A DNA stretch of 64,000 bases from Acuticoccus sp. I52.16.1 (GTDB lineage: Bacteria; Pseudomonadota; Alphaproteobacteria; Rhizobiales; Amorphaceae): contig NZ_CP094828.1 of assembly GCF_022865125.1 (NCBI RefSeq), forward strand, positions 2,907,219 through 2,971,218, given 5' to 3'. The notes under the pieces were generated by a model. That model made no database searches. It worked only from the letters and a program-made list of their open reading frames with translations, and was not told the DNA's origin. The position numbers were made by a program, and so were the translations under genes. Shown one piece after another: positions 27,701 to 34,847 of this stretch. Position 1 is the first letter of the stretch. Each line of letters starts with the position of its first letter.

Positions 27701-29834
27701 GGACGGCGAGGGCGCGCCCGGCACCCTCAGGCGACGACGGGGCCGCCTCGGGCGCGGCGGGTGCGGTGGCCGGCGAGGTCGCTTCGGTTGTCCCGGCCGG
27801 CTCCGGCGCGGCCGGTTCCGGCGCGACGGGGGCCGATTGCGCGGGTTCGGGCGCGGTGGCCTCCGCGCCGGCCGATGGTCGAGGCGACGCCGGTGGCGCG
27901 ACCGGCGCGCTCGCGGTGGATCCGGCGTCTTCGGCGGGCGCGGGATCTACGGCGGGCTCGGCTCCGGCAGGCGCAGCGCGGCTGTCCTCGAGGAGGCCCT
28001 TGGATTTCAGCTCGCGGAAGAAGGCGAGGATCTCGGAGAACGAAATGCTCTCGCCGGTCTCGTCCTTGTAGGCCTTGCCGATGGCCGGCAGCGACAGCGC
28101 GCCGTCCGCGAGCGTGCACAGCACCGCCTCGCGGCGCGGCATCGGGTGGGCATCGCCGGTCGCCGGGTCGACGAGGCTGAGGGGAGCGTCCGGCGCACTG
28201 CCGTCGCGCACCAGCAGCAGGTCCGGCCGCACGCGGTAGCGCCCGTTGGTCGCCTTCCCCGGCTCGCCGCGATGCCGCACGCCACGCCGCCGGGTCCCGA
28301 CGGGCGGCCGCCGCGCGTCCTCGCCACCTGGGTCCGTGTCGCTCATCGCGTTGTCGTCGGTCGCGCCGGCACCGGCCGTCTCGCCCCGTCCGCCGGCGGC
28401 GCGGTTCGTAGCGCCGGCGTCTGGCTGCGGTTCGGCATCGGGCGTCGCGGTGGCGTCGGCACTCGGCTGGGGCGAGAGTGGGGGCGAGGCGATGTCGCCG
28501 CCGCTCGTCGGCTCGCTCGCGGAGACGGGCTCGGTGCGCTCCGACGCCGCCTGCGTGGAAGTCGCCGCGGCACTGGGCGTCGACTCCAGAGGTGCGGAGG
28601 GGGCGGCGCCGGCGGGGTCCTGCGTGGGGGCAGGCTCCCAGTCGGCCTCTTCGGCCTCGGCGCGGCTCGCCCTCTCGGGCCATGACGCATAGGGTCGCGG
28701 CGTGTGGGCGGGGGCCTCGTACTCCGGCTCCGGCGGTGATGGCGTGAAGGGGAGGTCTTCGTCGGGAAGCTCGCCCGGCGCGGGGGTGAAGAGCGCCTCG
28801 TCGCTCGCCTCCAGCAGGTAGCTCACCTCCGAGCGGAGCTGCGCATAGTCGTCTTCGGAGATCAGCGTCGCGGCCGGGTACTCCGGCTCCCGGCGGTGCA
28901 CATCGGCCGGGCCGTCATCGTCCCTGCGCGATTCCGTGTCGTCCGCGGCCTCGGCCGGCCCGCCGTCCGCCGCCCGCTCGGCTTCCGTTCCGCCAGGTGC
29001 CTGCTCGGCCCGCGCTTCGGCAGCTTCCGGGTCCACGCCCGCCGTGTCGGTCTCTCGCTCGGCTTTCGGCCCGCCGGTCGCGGCGGCGGTGGGGACGGTG
29101 GGCTGTGGGGGATCGCCGGCGGACCTGTCGGCCGGCGGGGCGACGCTCGGGCGCTCCGGGCTGGCGCCCAGCAACCCGATGTCACCGGTGGTGTCCTCCG
29201 TGATGACGGGGCGGGGGGCAGCGCCGCCGTCCGCCGCCTGCGATGCTTGGGCGTCCTCGGAGTCCTGCGCCGAGCCGTCTGCCGGCGCCGCCTCTACGGG
29301 CGCCGCCTCTGCGGGCGCGACTTCTGCCGGCCTCGCCTGGGCGGCGGCCGCACCGTTCGTGGGCGCGTCGGGGGCGGCGGTCTCGCCCTCGTGCTCGGCG
29401 ACTGGCGGGGGCGCGGTCTGCGGCTCGTCCCCGTCCGGCGTATCGGGCGCCGCCTCGTCCGCCTCGTCCGCCTCGTCTGTCGCCGCGTCGCGGTCGCCGC
29501 GCGGGGCGCCGGCCTCCATCACGCCTTTCTCGACGAGGGCGCGATAGACCTCCAGCATCTGCCCGAAGGACAGGGCACGGCCGGTCGCCTCGCGGAACGC
29601 CTTGCCGATGGCCGGCAGCGTCTTGCTCCCGTCGGCCAGACGGCACAGCAGCGCCTCGTCGGCCGTCAGCGGGACGCGTGTCCCCGTCGCCGGGTCCACG
29701 GCCTCCGCCGCCTCGCCGGGCGCGCTCTGGTGAATCTGCAGGTCGGCGCGGAACCGGTAGCGCCCGCCGCGGCTCTTCTCCGTGCCGCCGCCCCTGCGAA
29801 CCCACTCTCCTCTTGGCCGTCGAAACGATGTCAT
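24744..29834 (-). CDS. Giant PqqD-like / pseudo-M50 / HlyD adaptor fusion
   Basis: A 1696-residue inner-membrane protein. Two related segments at about 22-103 and 528-617 share YRxRxDL, VDPATG, LLC-LADG and LPAIGKA and resemble PqqD-like domains. Long Pro/Ala/Glu-rich linkers follow each, then a Gly-Met-rich block (about 935-1018). Multiple membrane helices span about 1055-1385 and resemble M50-type proteases of export proteins (GGEVRQFGITLVFGF, FFVDLSA, PLVPSDGYRFL). Where HExxH should be, the sequence reads NLASRLVQA (near 1118), so proteolysis is not expected, although the later DG near 1221 remains. Residues about 1390-1696 are a HlyD adaptor with lipoyl halves (MEVLAREGQWVEKDQIL; RIRAPIDGRIITPN) around a coiled coil. 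It probably works in export of the downstream RTX protein; no ABC subunit is adjacent. Confidence 0.85.
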   Translation of the reverse strand: MTSFRRPRGEWVRRGGGTEKSRGGRYRFRADLQIHQSAPGEAAEAVDPATGTRVPLTADEALLCRLADGSKTLPAIGKAFREATGRALSFGQMLEVYRALVEKGVMEAGAPRGDRDAATDEADEADEAAPDTPDGDEPQTAPPPVAEHEGETAAPDAPTNGAAAAQARPAEVAPAEAAPVEAAPADGSAQDSEDAQASQAADGGAAPRPVITEDTTGDIGLLGASPERPSVAPPADRSAGDPPQPTVPTAAATGGPKAERETDTAGVDPEAAEARAEQAPGGTEAERAADGGPAEAADDTESRRDDDGPADVHRREPEYPAATLISEDDYAQLRSEVSYLLEASDEALFTPAPGELPDEDLPFTPSPPEPEYEAPAHTPRPYASWPERASRAEAEEADWEPAPTQDPAGAAPSAPLESTPSAAATSTQAASERTEPVSASEPTSGGDIASPPLSPQPSADATATPDAEPQPDAGATNRAAGGRGETAGAGATDDNAMSDTDPGGEDARRPPVGTRRRGVRHRGEPGKATNGRYRVRPDLLLVRDGSAPDAPLSLVDPATGDAHPMPRREAVLCTLADGALSLPAIGKAYKDETGESISFSEILAFFRELKSKGLLEDSRAAPAGAEPAVDPAPAEDAGSTASAPVAPPASPRPSAGAEATAPEPAQSAPVAPEPAAPEPAGTTEATSPATAPAAPEAAPSSPEGAGRALAVRTPPSQSDAPEPSAAPEPAADVRAEAPAKAPRESLVRRFSSMLRKPRKPAITTSAPTPPLDVEATLVEPDAPAERPAARPAKRSAAVDADDGVPHITDADLQDLVDDELGFGGGMGRRGPRRSAPTVEPVARERAARPRADAATVAARAKERAAQRAGTATGDVELSDAPVRGRAGLHDAPDDTPHPGSATRAAQRPGAAARRPRPAEDIPSYDDDEHGDDDLGATMGAGLGGGMGAGMGSGMGAGPFGGRFAGLGRGGMGGGLGGGMGGGLGGGMGGGLGGGMGGGLGGGMGGGMGGGGMGGGGGAGAQALLAHLAARQRQNDSSADTEEHGPAQVSLFNPNAMLAFLAIIFWPMRFLWLPLLLTVPLAIMIAVERWGALVLDFRLLAFDLSLVSRLVAALFVVNLASRLVQATVVRAFGGEVRQFGITLVFGFVPRFFVDLSAVPTLSRRGQLWTHASASLSRLYLFSIGLLLWASYRHTGTFYPELVLLIGQVGAVAFIISAYPLVPSDGYRFLVTLFRNPMLLQKSFAALRSWLTNHPLPPMIDRSEVQGLILFGVGVLLSSVTIVVGILSFLAMHLMGEYEGPGAIVFLTLFVCFVMWGFALYSTTSRRAKGGLDPKMMQQLLESRFGASDVANEKPATLGSRGRILWVVIAAALVGVAFLPYQYEASGQFEILPSKRNNATARTAGEVMEVLAREGQWVEKDQILAKLSDWDQTRDVNVTRAQLAEAKAVLQRLEDGAKQEEIDLAKSQVESTRTRGIYLKAEADRAKRLVERGVISTSEWERAVSQQETNDAQLEVAQANLKLVESEATQAELDKARADVERTTHQLKYAEDQLERTRIRAPIDGRIITPNVHLLAGDWMQTGEEFLTLEDTRTVEAQIDMPETDITLISEGDKVRLKSWSNMDREVDGVVTEVAPSAEAREYGTVVRVRATVPNTEGYLRPQMTGYAKVEGAEMRVWEAYLRFLMRFFQVEVWSWIP
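26827..26922 (-). repeat. Four tandem 24-bp units coding for Gly-Met/Leu repeats
   Basis: Four adjacent 24-base units (26827, 26851, 26875, 26899) differ by only a few third-position changes and encode GGGLGGGM each on the minus strand. Looser Gly-Met sequence extends the block to about 26780-27030. The unit is a multiple of three, so copy number can change without breaking the frame of the fusion gene. Confidence 0.9.
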
Positions 29835-30141
29835 ACCGGGTGCCGAAACATCAGCATACTGAACGGAACACTAGTCGACGTCGCGTGAACGCCGCCGTTA
29901 AAATCCTGCAATAAATCATTTGAACGGATCACTCGAGGGGCCACTCGCCTCGTACCAAATGCCCGCACTACAGCCGCTATTGTAGCAGAACACCTCGGGA
30001 TCGATCCCGATGTCCTGCGGCGGGCACGATCACCTCGCCGCACATCATGCGTGAGCGGCACGGGGCGCCCAACGCCACCGCGGGCGCGCGGCCCGCCTCC
30101 TCGCGGCCGGCGCCCATCCGCGCCGAACCGGCACCGCGCGC
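29835..30141. other. Gene-free stretch upstream of the fusion gene
   Basis: About 307 bases between the ACP gene and the fusion gene, clearly more AT-rich in its left half (29870-30000) than neighbouring coding DNA. It contains a promoter candidate and a 16-base perfect palindrome, listed separately. No open frame with a credible start is present. Confidence 0.5.
29979..30010 (-). promoter_or_regulatory. Palindrome and -10 candidate before the fusion gene
   Basis: TCGGGATCGATCCCGA at 29995-30010 is a perfect 16-base palindrome. On the minus strand, TACAAT (29984-29979) lies just downstream and matches the -10 consensus at five of six positions. A -35 at 17-base spacing would fall inside the palindrome (GGATCG, not consensus), so a dimeric regulator binding there could control the promoter. 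The leader to the ATG would be about 140 bases. Confidence 0.35.
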
Positions 30142-30429
30142 CTAGACGCGCAGCTCACCGCAGACGAAGTCGGTCACCTGGCTCACCTTCACGTCGTCGA
30201 CGTACTCGCCGTCGTCCATGAAGAGCTTCTCGAACGGCATGCCCTTGCGGTCGAACGCCTGCTCGATGCCGATGGCAAACTGCACGATGTCGATCGACTC
30301 GAACCCCAGGTCCTCGATGAGCTGGGTGTCCTTGGAGATGCCGCCCGGCAGGTCGAGGTCCCAGTCGGCCACGGTCTGTTGGACGACGTCGATCACCTTG
30401 GCCTCGACTTCCGATCGGCTCGCAGCCAT
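30142..30429 (-). CDS. Acyl carrier protein-like
   Basis: A 95-residue acidic carrier protein. Ser45 in LGFESIDIVQF is placed as the phosphopantetheine attachment site of the DSL-type motif, with Glu in place of Asp before the Ser. Helix I (SEVEAKVIDVVQQTV) and the helix II/III pattern fit the ACP fold. It is not the fatty-acid ACP next to fabG/fabF; it sits alone among SDRs, a hydrolase and an export-type protein, so a specialised acyl transfer is likelier. AGAGGA lies about ten bases before the ATG at 30427-30429. Confidence 0.8.
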   Translation of the reverse strand: MAASRSEVEAKVIDVVQQTVADWDLDLPGGISKDTQLIEDLGFESIDIVQFAIGIEQAFDRKGMPFEKLFMDDGEYVDDVKVSQVTDFVCGELRV

Positions 30430-30668
30430 GCGCAATATTCCTCTTCGATAACGGCGATCGCGCCGTGCGCGTCGCCCCGCCTCTCGTGCGATGGATGCGG
30501 CCGTGCAGGCGGTCGACACCGCCCGGGCCCTCCGGCCCATCCAAAGTTCAGCTTGGCATTCATTGGCCTGTCCCTTCGGATATCGCCAGCCAAGCGGTGC
30601 CGCAAGTCTCGTTTGCGTTCACACAGTAATGTGTCGGCACTTGATCGTATGTCTTTGGCGCGGCAGCC

Positions 30669-32201
30669 TCATGGCGCCGGATCGGACCCCAGCCAGACCT
30701 CCAGGCCACCCTCGGGATTGTCCTCGTAGGTCCAGCCGTCGTCCGTCCGCACGGCGACGCGCGGGCCAAACAGATTGGCGGTCCCCACGAACATGCCCCG
30801 CGGGGTCGACACCAGGTTGCGGATGCCGAGGTTATAGGCGTTGCCGAAGCCGCGCTTGGTGACCGGCAGCCAATTCTCGCCGTCGCGCGAGCGCCACAGG
30901 TCCGCGCCGCCCTCGTTCTCGATCAGCGTCTCGGTGCCGAGCTTGGTGAAGAGGCCGCGTGCGCGGGGCGGTGCCTGGTCGAGCTTGGCCCAGCGCATCG
31001 TCACGCTCCAGTCGTAGGTGCCGGCGTAGAGCCAGCCGTCGTGGACCTCCATCGTCCAGATGTAGCCGTTGAAGAAGTTGCCGAAGCCGGCGCGCAGCCC
31101 GCTCAGCGGCTCGACGCGGCGCTCGTCGATCACCCGCGGATCGCCGCAGACGATGTCCCACGTGTCGTCCGGGTTGATGCGGATGACCTCGGCCGCCGCG
31201 GGGCCGACGCCGTTCACCCGGTCGTTGCCGCCGCCCTGGATGCCGCCGCCGACGTAGATGCAGCCGTTGAACGCCGCCATCGAGGCGACCGCCTGGTTGA
31301 GCGGTCCGCGCCCGGCACCCTTGTCGAGGATCTTGCGCCACTGGAACGGCGCGGGTCCAGCGCAATGCGCCGCCCACACCTGGAGCCCCTCGAGGTTGAA
31401 GGTGCCGGCGTAGAGCTGGTCGCCCTCGGCCACCAGCGTGAAGATGCCGAGGTTGCCGGCGTCGCCGAAGCCGGGCTCGCTGACCTCGGTCCACTGGTCG
31501 CTGGAGGGGTCCTGCGAGGCGAAGACGATGGGAAGGCCGGCGGTGTTCTGCTGGCCGCCGTCGGTCCCGCGCCGGGCGGTGGGGGCGAAGTAGATCGTGT
31601 CGCCGACCGTCGTCAGGCAGCGCGTCACCGAGGCGGGCGTGTCGAGGATGCCGTATTTGGTGACGCGCTCGAAGGTGACGCCGTCGGTCGTGCGCATGAT
31701 GTGCCCGCCCGGCGCGCGGCCCGGCGCCCAGGCGGCGATGTAGAGCGCCGGCTCGGGATCGGACGCGGCCTGGAACACGGCCATCGAGCGGTAGCCGATC
31801 TCGCGCGGGACCATCTGCCCCTCGGCGCCCTCCACCAGCGGCGCGCGGAAGACCATCTCCCACGTCCCGGTGGCGACGTCGTAGGCCCAGATCTGTGCGC
31901 GGCGGTCGAGTTTGTAGAGGTCGTCCATCGTCTCCGGCGCCTCGATCGGCCAGACCTGCAATGGCAGGTCGGCGTACGACGACTGGAGGCGCAGCATCGC
32001 GAGGTTGGAGCGCGTGGTGCCGAGGTAGATCTTGCCTTTGAACCAAGCCATGGAGTGCGCGTAGTTGTTGTGCCCGTCGCCCAGCCCGCCGACGCCGATG
32101 CGCGTGAAGTCCGGCCCGGAGAGCCCGCGCCGCGGCACCGGCCACGGAAGATCGCCCGGCGCGTGGCCCGGCGGGGCCGTGAAGGTCGATGTGATGCTCA
32201 C
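30669..32201 (-). CDS. Propeller-like protein of unknown function
   Basis: A 510-residue protein with repeated blade-like segments: MAWFKGKIYLGTTRSNLA, MAVFQ..PALYIAAW, TTVGDTIYFAPT, LVAEGDQLYAGTFNLEG, MAAFNGCIYVGGG, MEVHDGWLYAGTYDWS and STPRGMFVGTANLFGP. The recurring pattern of a short turn followed by YxGT and a Trp or Asn is typical of beta-propellers. There is no signal peptide, so it is probably cytoplasmic unless exported with its neighbours. The start is GTG, three bases after the stop of the upstream SDR, so they are cotranscribed. I do not recognise a named family. Confidence 0.7.
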   Translation of the reverse strand: MSITSTFTAPPGHAPGDLPWPVPRRGLSGPDFTRIGVGGLGDGHNNYAHSMAWFKGKIYLGTTRSNLAMLRLQSSYADLPLQVWPIEAPETMDDLYKLDRRAQIWAYDVATGTWEMVFRAPLVEGAEGQMVPREIGYRSMAVFQAASDPEPALYIAAWAPGRAPGGHIMRTTDGVTFERVTKYGILDTPASVTRCLTTVGDTIYFAPTARRGTDGGQQNTAGLPIVFASQDPSSDQWTEVSEPGFGDAGNLGIFTLVAEGDQLYAGTFNLEGLQVWAAHCAGPAPFQWRKILDKGAGRGPLNQAVASMAAFNGCIYVGGGIQGGGNDRVNGVGPAAAEVIRINPDDTWDIVCGDPRVIDERRVEPLSGLRAGFGNFFNGYIWTMEVHDGWLYAGTYDWSVTMRWAKLDQAPPRARGLFTKLGTETLIENEGGADLWRSRDGENWLPVTKRGFGNAYNLGIRNLVSTPRGMFVGTANLFGPRVAVRTDDGWTYEDNPEGGLEVWLGSDPAP

Positions 32202-32204
32202 CGC

Positions 32205-32981
32205 TCAGCCCTTGGCCGCCGCGGCGTCGGCCGGAGCGGCGGCGCGGGCCTTCTTGCGGCGCTGCTGGATTGGCGCCACGACGGGGTTGACGATGAACAT
32301 GTCCCGCGGCAGCGCGATCAGCCACAGCGCGCAGTCGGCGATGCGCTCGGCCGGCAGCATGGTCTTGGGCTTCAGCGCCGCGCCGCCGAGCTGATCCCAG
32401 ATCGGCGTTTCCACCGCGTCCGGCAGCAGCGTCTGCACGCGCACGCCGCGCCGGCTCACCTCCTCGGCGAGCGACTCGGAAAGCCCGACCACGCCGAACT
32501 TGGACGCCGAGTAGGCCGCGTCGAACGCCCGCCCCTTCACGCCCGAGACGGACGAGACGTTGACGATGTCGCCCTGGCCCGCCTCGAGCATCGCCGGCAG
32601 CACGGCCTTGTTGGAGAGGAACACGCCGGTGAGGTTCACGTCGACGATGGTGCGGAACTCCTCGAAGGTGGTGTCCACCATCTGCGTCGGCTGGCCGGAG
32701 GTGCGCAGGATGCCGGCGGAGGCGATCAGCGTGTCGATCTTGCCGTAGCGCTCGACCGTGGCCGCCGCCATCGCGGTCATGTCGTCTTCGGACGTGACGT
32801 CCGCGGCCATCGTCAGCGGGTCGGTGCCCAGTTCTTCGGCGAGCGCGGCCAGCTTGGCGGTGTCGCGGTCGACCAGCATCAGCTCGGCGCCCTCGCGGGT
32901 GAAGGTGCGGGCACACGCGCTCCCGATCCCGCCGGTCGCCCCGGTGATGATGATCGTGCGGCCCTTGAGTAGATCGGTCAT
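32205..32981 (-). CDS. Short-chain dehydrogenase/reductase A
   Basis: Classical SDR of 258 residues. The cofactor motif TGATGGIG is at about 13-20, the NAG-equivalent ASAG at 87-90, and the catalytic Ser143/144, Tyr157 and Lys161 (YSASK) are present. Asp at the end of the second strand (MLVDRD) favours NAD over NADP. The C-terminus carries a basic Ala-rich extension after the fold (QQRRKKARAAAPADAAAAKG). It lies seven bases after SDR B and three before the propeller gene. Substrate unknown; an acyl or lipid intermediate is possible given the nearby ACP. Confidence 0.88.
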   Translation of the reverse strand: MTDLLKGRTIIITGATGGIGSACARTFTREGAELMLVDRDTAKLAALAEELGTDPLTMAADVTSEDDMTAMAAATVERYGKIDTLIASAGILRTSGQPTQMVDTTFEEFRTIVDVNLTGVFLSNKAVLPAMLEAGQGDIVNVSSVSGVKGRAFDAAYSASKFGVVGLSESLAEEVSRRGVRVQTLLPDAVETPIWDQLGGAALKPKTMLPAERIADCALWLIALPRDMFIVNPVVAPIQQRRKKARAAAPADAAAAKG

Positions 32982-32988
32982 AGTCTTC

Positions 32989-33801
32989 CTAACGTCCCGC
33001 TTTTCCGCCGCCGCGCACGCGCATCGGCATGAAGTAGGGGTCCAAAACCTTCGCGTCGCCCATGAAGCCGACCAGCTCCAGAATGCCGGTGGCGACGCTC
33101 TCGGGCGTCATCGCGCCGCCGAACGCCGCGTCGATGGCGCTGCCTTCGATGAGGGGGGTCTTCACCGCGCCCGGCAGAATCGCGGTCACGCGCACGCCGT
33201 CCTCCTCGACCTCGCGCGCCACCTGCTGCGAGAAGGCGGCCACGGCGAACTTGGAGGCCGAGTAGGCCGCCGAATGCGGCTGCCCCTTCATCCCCGCGGG
33301 CGACAGCGCCGAGCCGATGTTGATCACCTGACCCGCGCCGCGCTCCACCATCATCGGCACGATCGCGCGGTTGGAAAGGAAGACGCCGTGGAGGTTCACG
33401 TCGAGCGTGTTCTGCCAGTCGGCCAGCGTGAGGTCCTTCACCTGCGGCGGCAGGCCCGCCCCGCCGGTGGTGGCGACGATCGACACGGTGAGGAGGTCCA
33501 CCCGGCCGAGTTCGGTCCGGCACCAGGCGGCGAGGGCGTCCATGTCCTCGGGGCGGCTGGCGTCGGCGCGGAAAGACGCCGCGCGGGCGGCGCCTGCGCC
33601 GGTAAGGGCGGCCTCGGTGGCGGCGAGCCGCTCGGCGTTGCGGCCGACGACGGCGACGGTCCCGCCGCGCGCCGCGACCGCCATCGCGACGGCGCGCCCG
33701 ATGCCGCTGGTGCCGCCGATGACGACGGCGACGAAGTCCGGGCCGACGACGCGGGCGGCGTTGGGATCGGTGGCGTCGGTTTCGGGCGCGGGATCGGTCA
33801 T
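32989..33801 (-). CDS. Short-chain dehydrogenase/reductase B
   Basis: Classical SDR of 270 residues with a 20-residue N-terminal extension. Visible motifs are GGTSGIG at 29-35, an Arg in VVGRNAERL that suggests NADP preference, Ser164, Tyr180 and Lys184 (YSASK). The position of NNAG is replaced by SIVATTGG, an unusual variant. The start ATG overlaps the stop of the alpha/beta hydrolase (ATGA). Together with SDR A it could catalyse successive reduction and oxidation steps on the same intermediate, but this is inference from gene order. Confidence 0.88.
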   Translation of the reverse strand: MTDPAPETDATDPNAARVVGPDFVAVVIGGTSGIGRAVAMAVAARGGTVAVVGRNAERLAATEAALTGAGAARAASFRADASRPEDMDALAAWCRTELGRVDLLTVSIVATTGGAGLPPQVKDLTLADWQNTLDVNLHGVFLSNRAIVPMMVERGAGQVINIGSALSPAGMKGQPHSAAYSASKFAVAAFSQQVAREVEEDGVRVTAILPGAVKTPLIEGSAIDAAFGGAMTPESVATGILELVGFMGDAKVLDPYFMPMRVRGGGKAGR

Positions 33802-34754
33802 GGATGGAGGCTCGTCATCGCGCGCAGGCGGCGGGCTTCGCGCAGGCGCCGGCGGCCGCGGCGCAGCGGCGTCACCGCGCCGGCCTGGCGCGCCAGGAAG
33901 AGGTCGACCGCGCGCGCGAAGAACTGGTGCTTCACCAGCGGAAAGAAGTGCCCCGCGCCCGGGACGACGACGAGCCGCGCATCGGGCAGCAGCGTCAGGA
34001 GCCCGTCCGCGCTCGGCAGGCAGTGGGACAGTCGGCCGAACATCAGAAGCGTCGGCACCTCCACCTCGCTGATGCGGTCCGGGTCGATCAGCGATTCGTC
34101 CTCGAAGTCGCGGCCGGCGGTGGTGTTCGCCAGGAGCTGTTGCCAGCGCTGCAACCCCTTCTCGCCCATCTCCCGCGCCCGTCCGATCCGCTTGCGCGGC
34201 GCCACCGGACGCGCCGGAGCCGCCCCCGCGCCGGGGCCGCCGGTGTACTGGCTCAGCGAGGCGAGGAGCTTGTAGTCGATCAGCGACTGGTCGCTCGGCG
34301 GATCCTCCAGCCCGTTGGCGCACAGGTGCGCCTTCCACTGCTCCCAGTGCGGCCAGTCGGCGAGACGCGTCGGCGGCTGCACTCCGCGCACGTGGCTGTC
34401 GGCGATGATGAGCGTGCGGACCCGCTCCGGGTAGAGGCTCGCGAACGCCAGCCCGACGATGCCGCCGAAGCTGTGCCCGGCGATGTCGGCCCGCTCGATC
34501 CCGTGATGGTCGAGCAGCGCGGCGAGGTCGCCGGCGAGCGTGCGCAGGTCGTAGCCGGCGTCGGGCATCGAGCTGCGGCCGTGGCCGCGCATGTCGAACA
34601 TGAGGACGTTGCGGCCCTCGGCGAGCGAGCGCGCGGCACCGAAGTACCAGAACGACAGGTTCGCGCCGAGCCCATGCAGGAGGACCAGGTCGTCGCCCGT
34701 CCCCACCTGCATGTAGTTCAGCTTGACGTCGTCCGCCGCAACAAGCTCAGGCAT
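33798..34754 (-). CDS. Alpha/beta-fold hydrolase
   Basis: A 318-residue hydrolase. The nucleophile elbow GHSFGG has Ser95, the oxyanion region LLHGLGANLSFW is at about 25-36, and the catalytic His is His269 in PGAGHFFPL; the acid is probably the Asp/Glu region before GRLSHC. A basic C-terminal extension of about 25 residues (RRGRRRLREARRLR) is odd and could bind membrane phospholipids. It heads the overlapped block hydrolase-SDR B-SDR A-propeller. Esterase or thioesterase activity is possible; no substrate is implied by sequence. Confidence 0.88.
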   Translation of the reverse strand: MPELVAADDVKLNYMQVGTGDDLVLLHGLGANLSFWYFGAARSLAEGRNVLMFDMRGHGRSSMPDAGYDLRTLAGDLAALLDHHGIERADIAGHSFGGIVGLAFASLYPERVRTLIIADSHVRGVQPPTRLADWPHWEQWKAHLCANGLEDPPSDQSLIDYKLLASLSQYTGGPGAGAAPARPVAPRKRIGRAREMGEKGLQRWQQLLANTTAGRDFEDESLIDPDRISEVEVPTLLMFGRLSHCLPSADGLLTLLPDARLVVVPGAGHFFPLVKHQFFARAVDLFLARQAGAVTPLRRGRRRLREARRLRAMTSLHP

Positions 34755-34847
34755 AGATCTGCCGCACTCCAGTCGGCAGGACGGAGCGCCTCATGCCGAC
34801 ACCAGCCTCCGGATAACCCTGGGAGGACGGAGGATCACCCTCCGTCT

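Noticed and set aside
30573-30586. A 14-base word CCTTCGGATATCGC shared with the region at 43455-43468 (opposite strand)
   Set aside because: Matches of 14 bases are expected by chance several times in 64 kb, and orientation relative to the genes differs.
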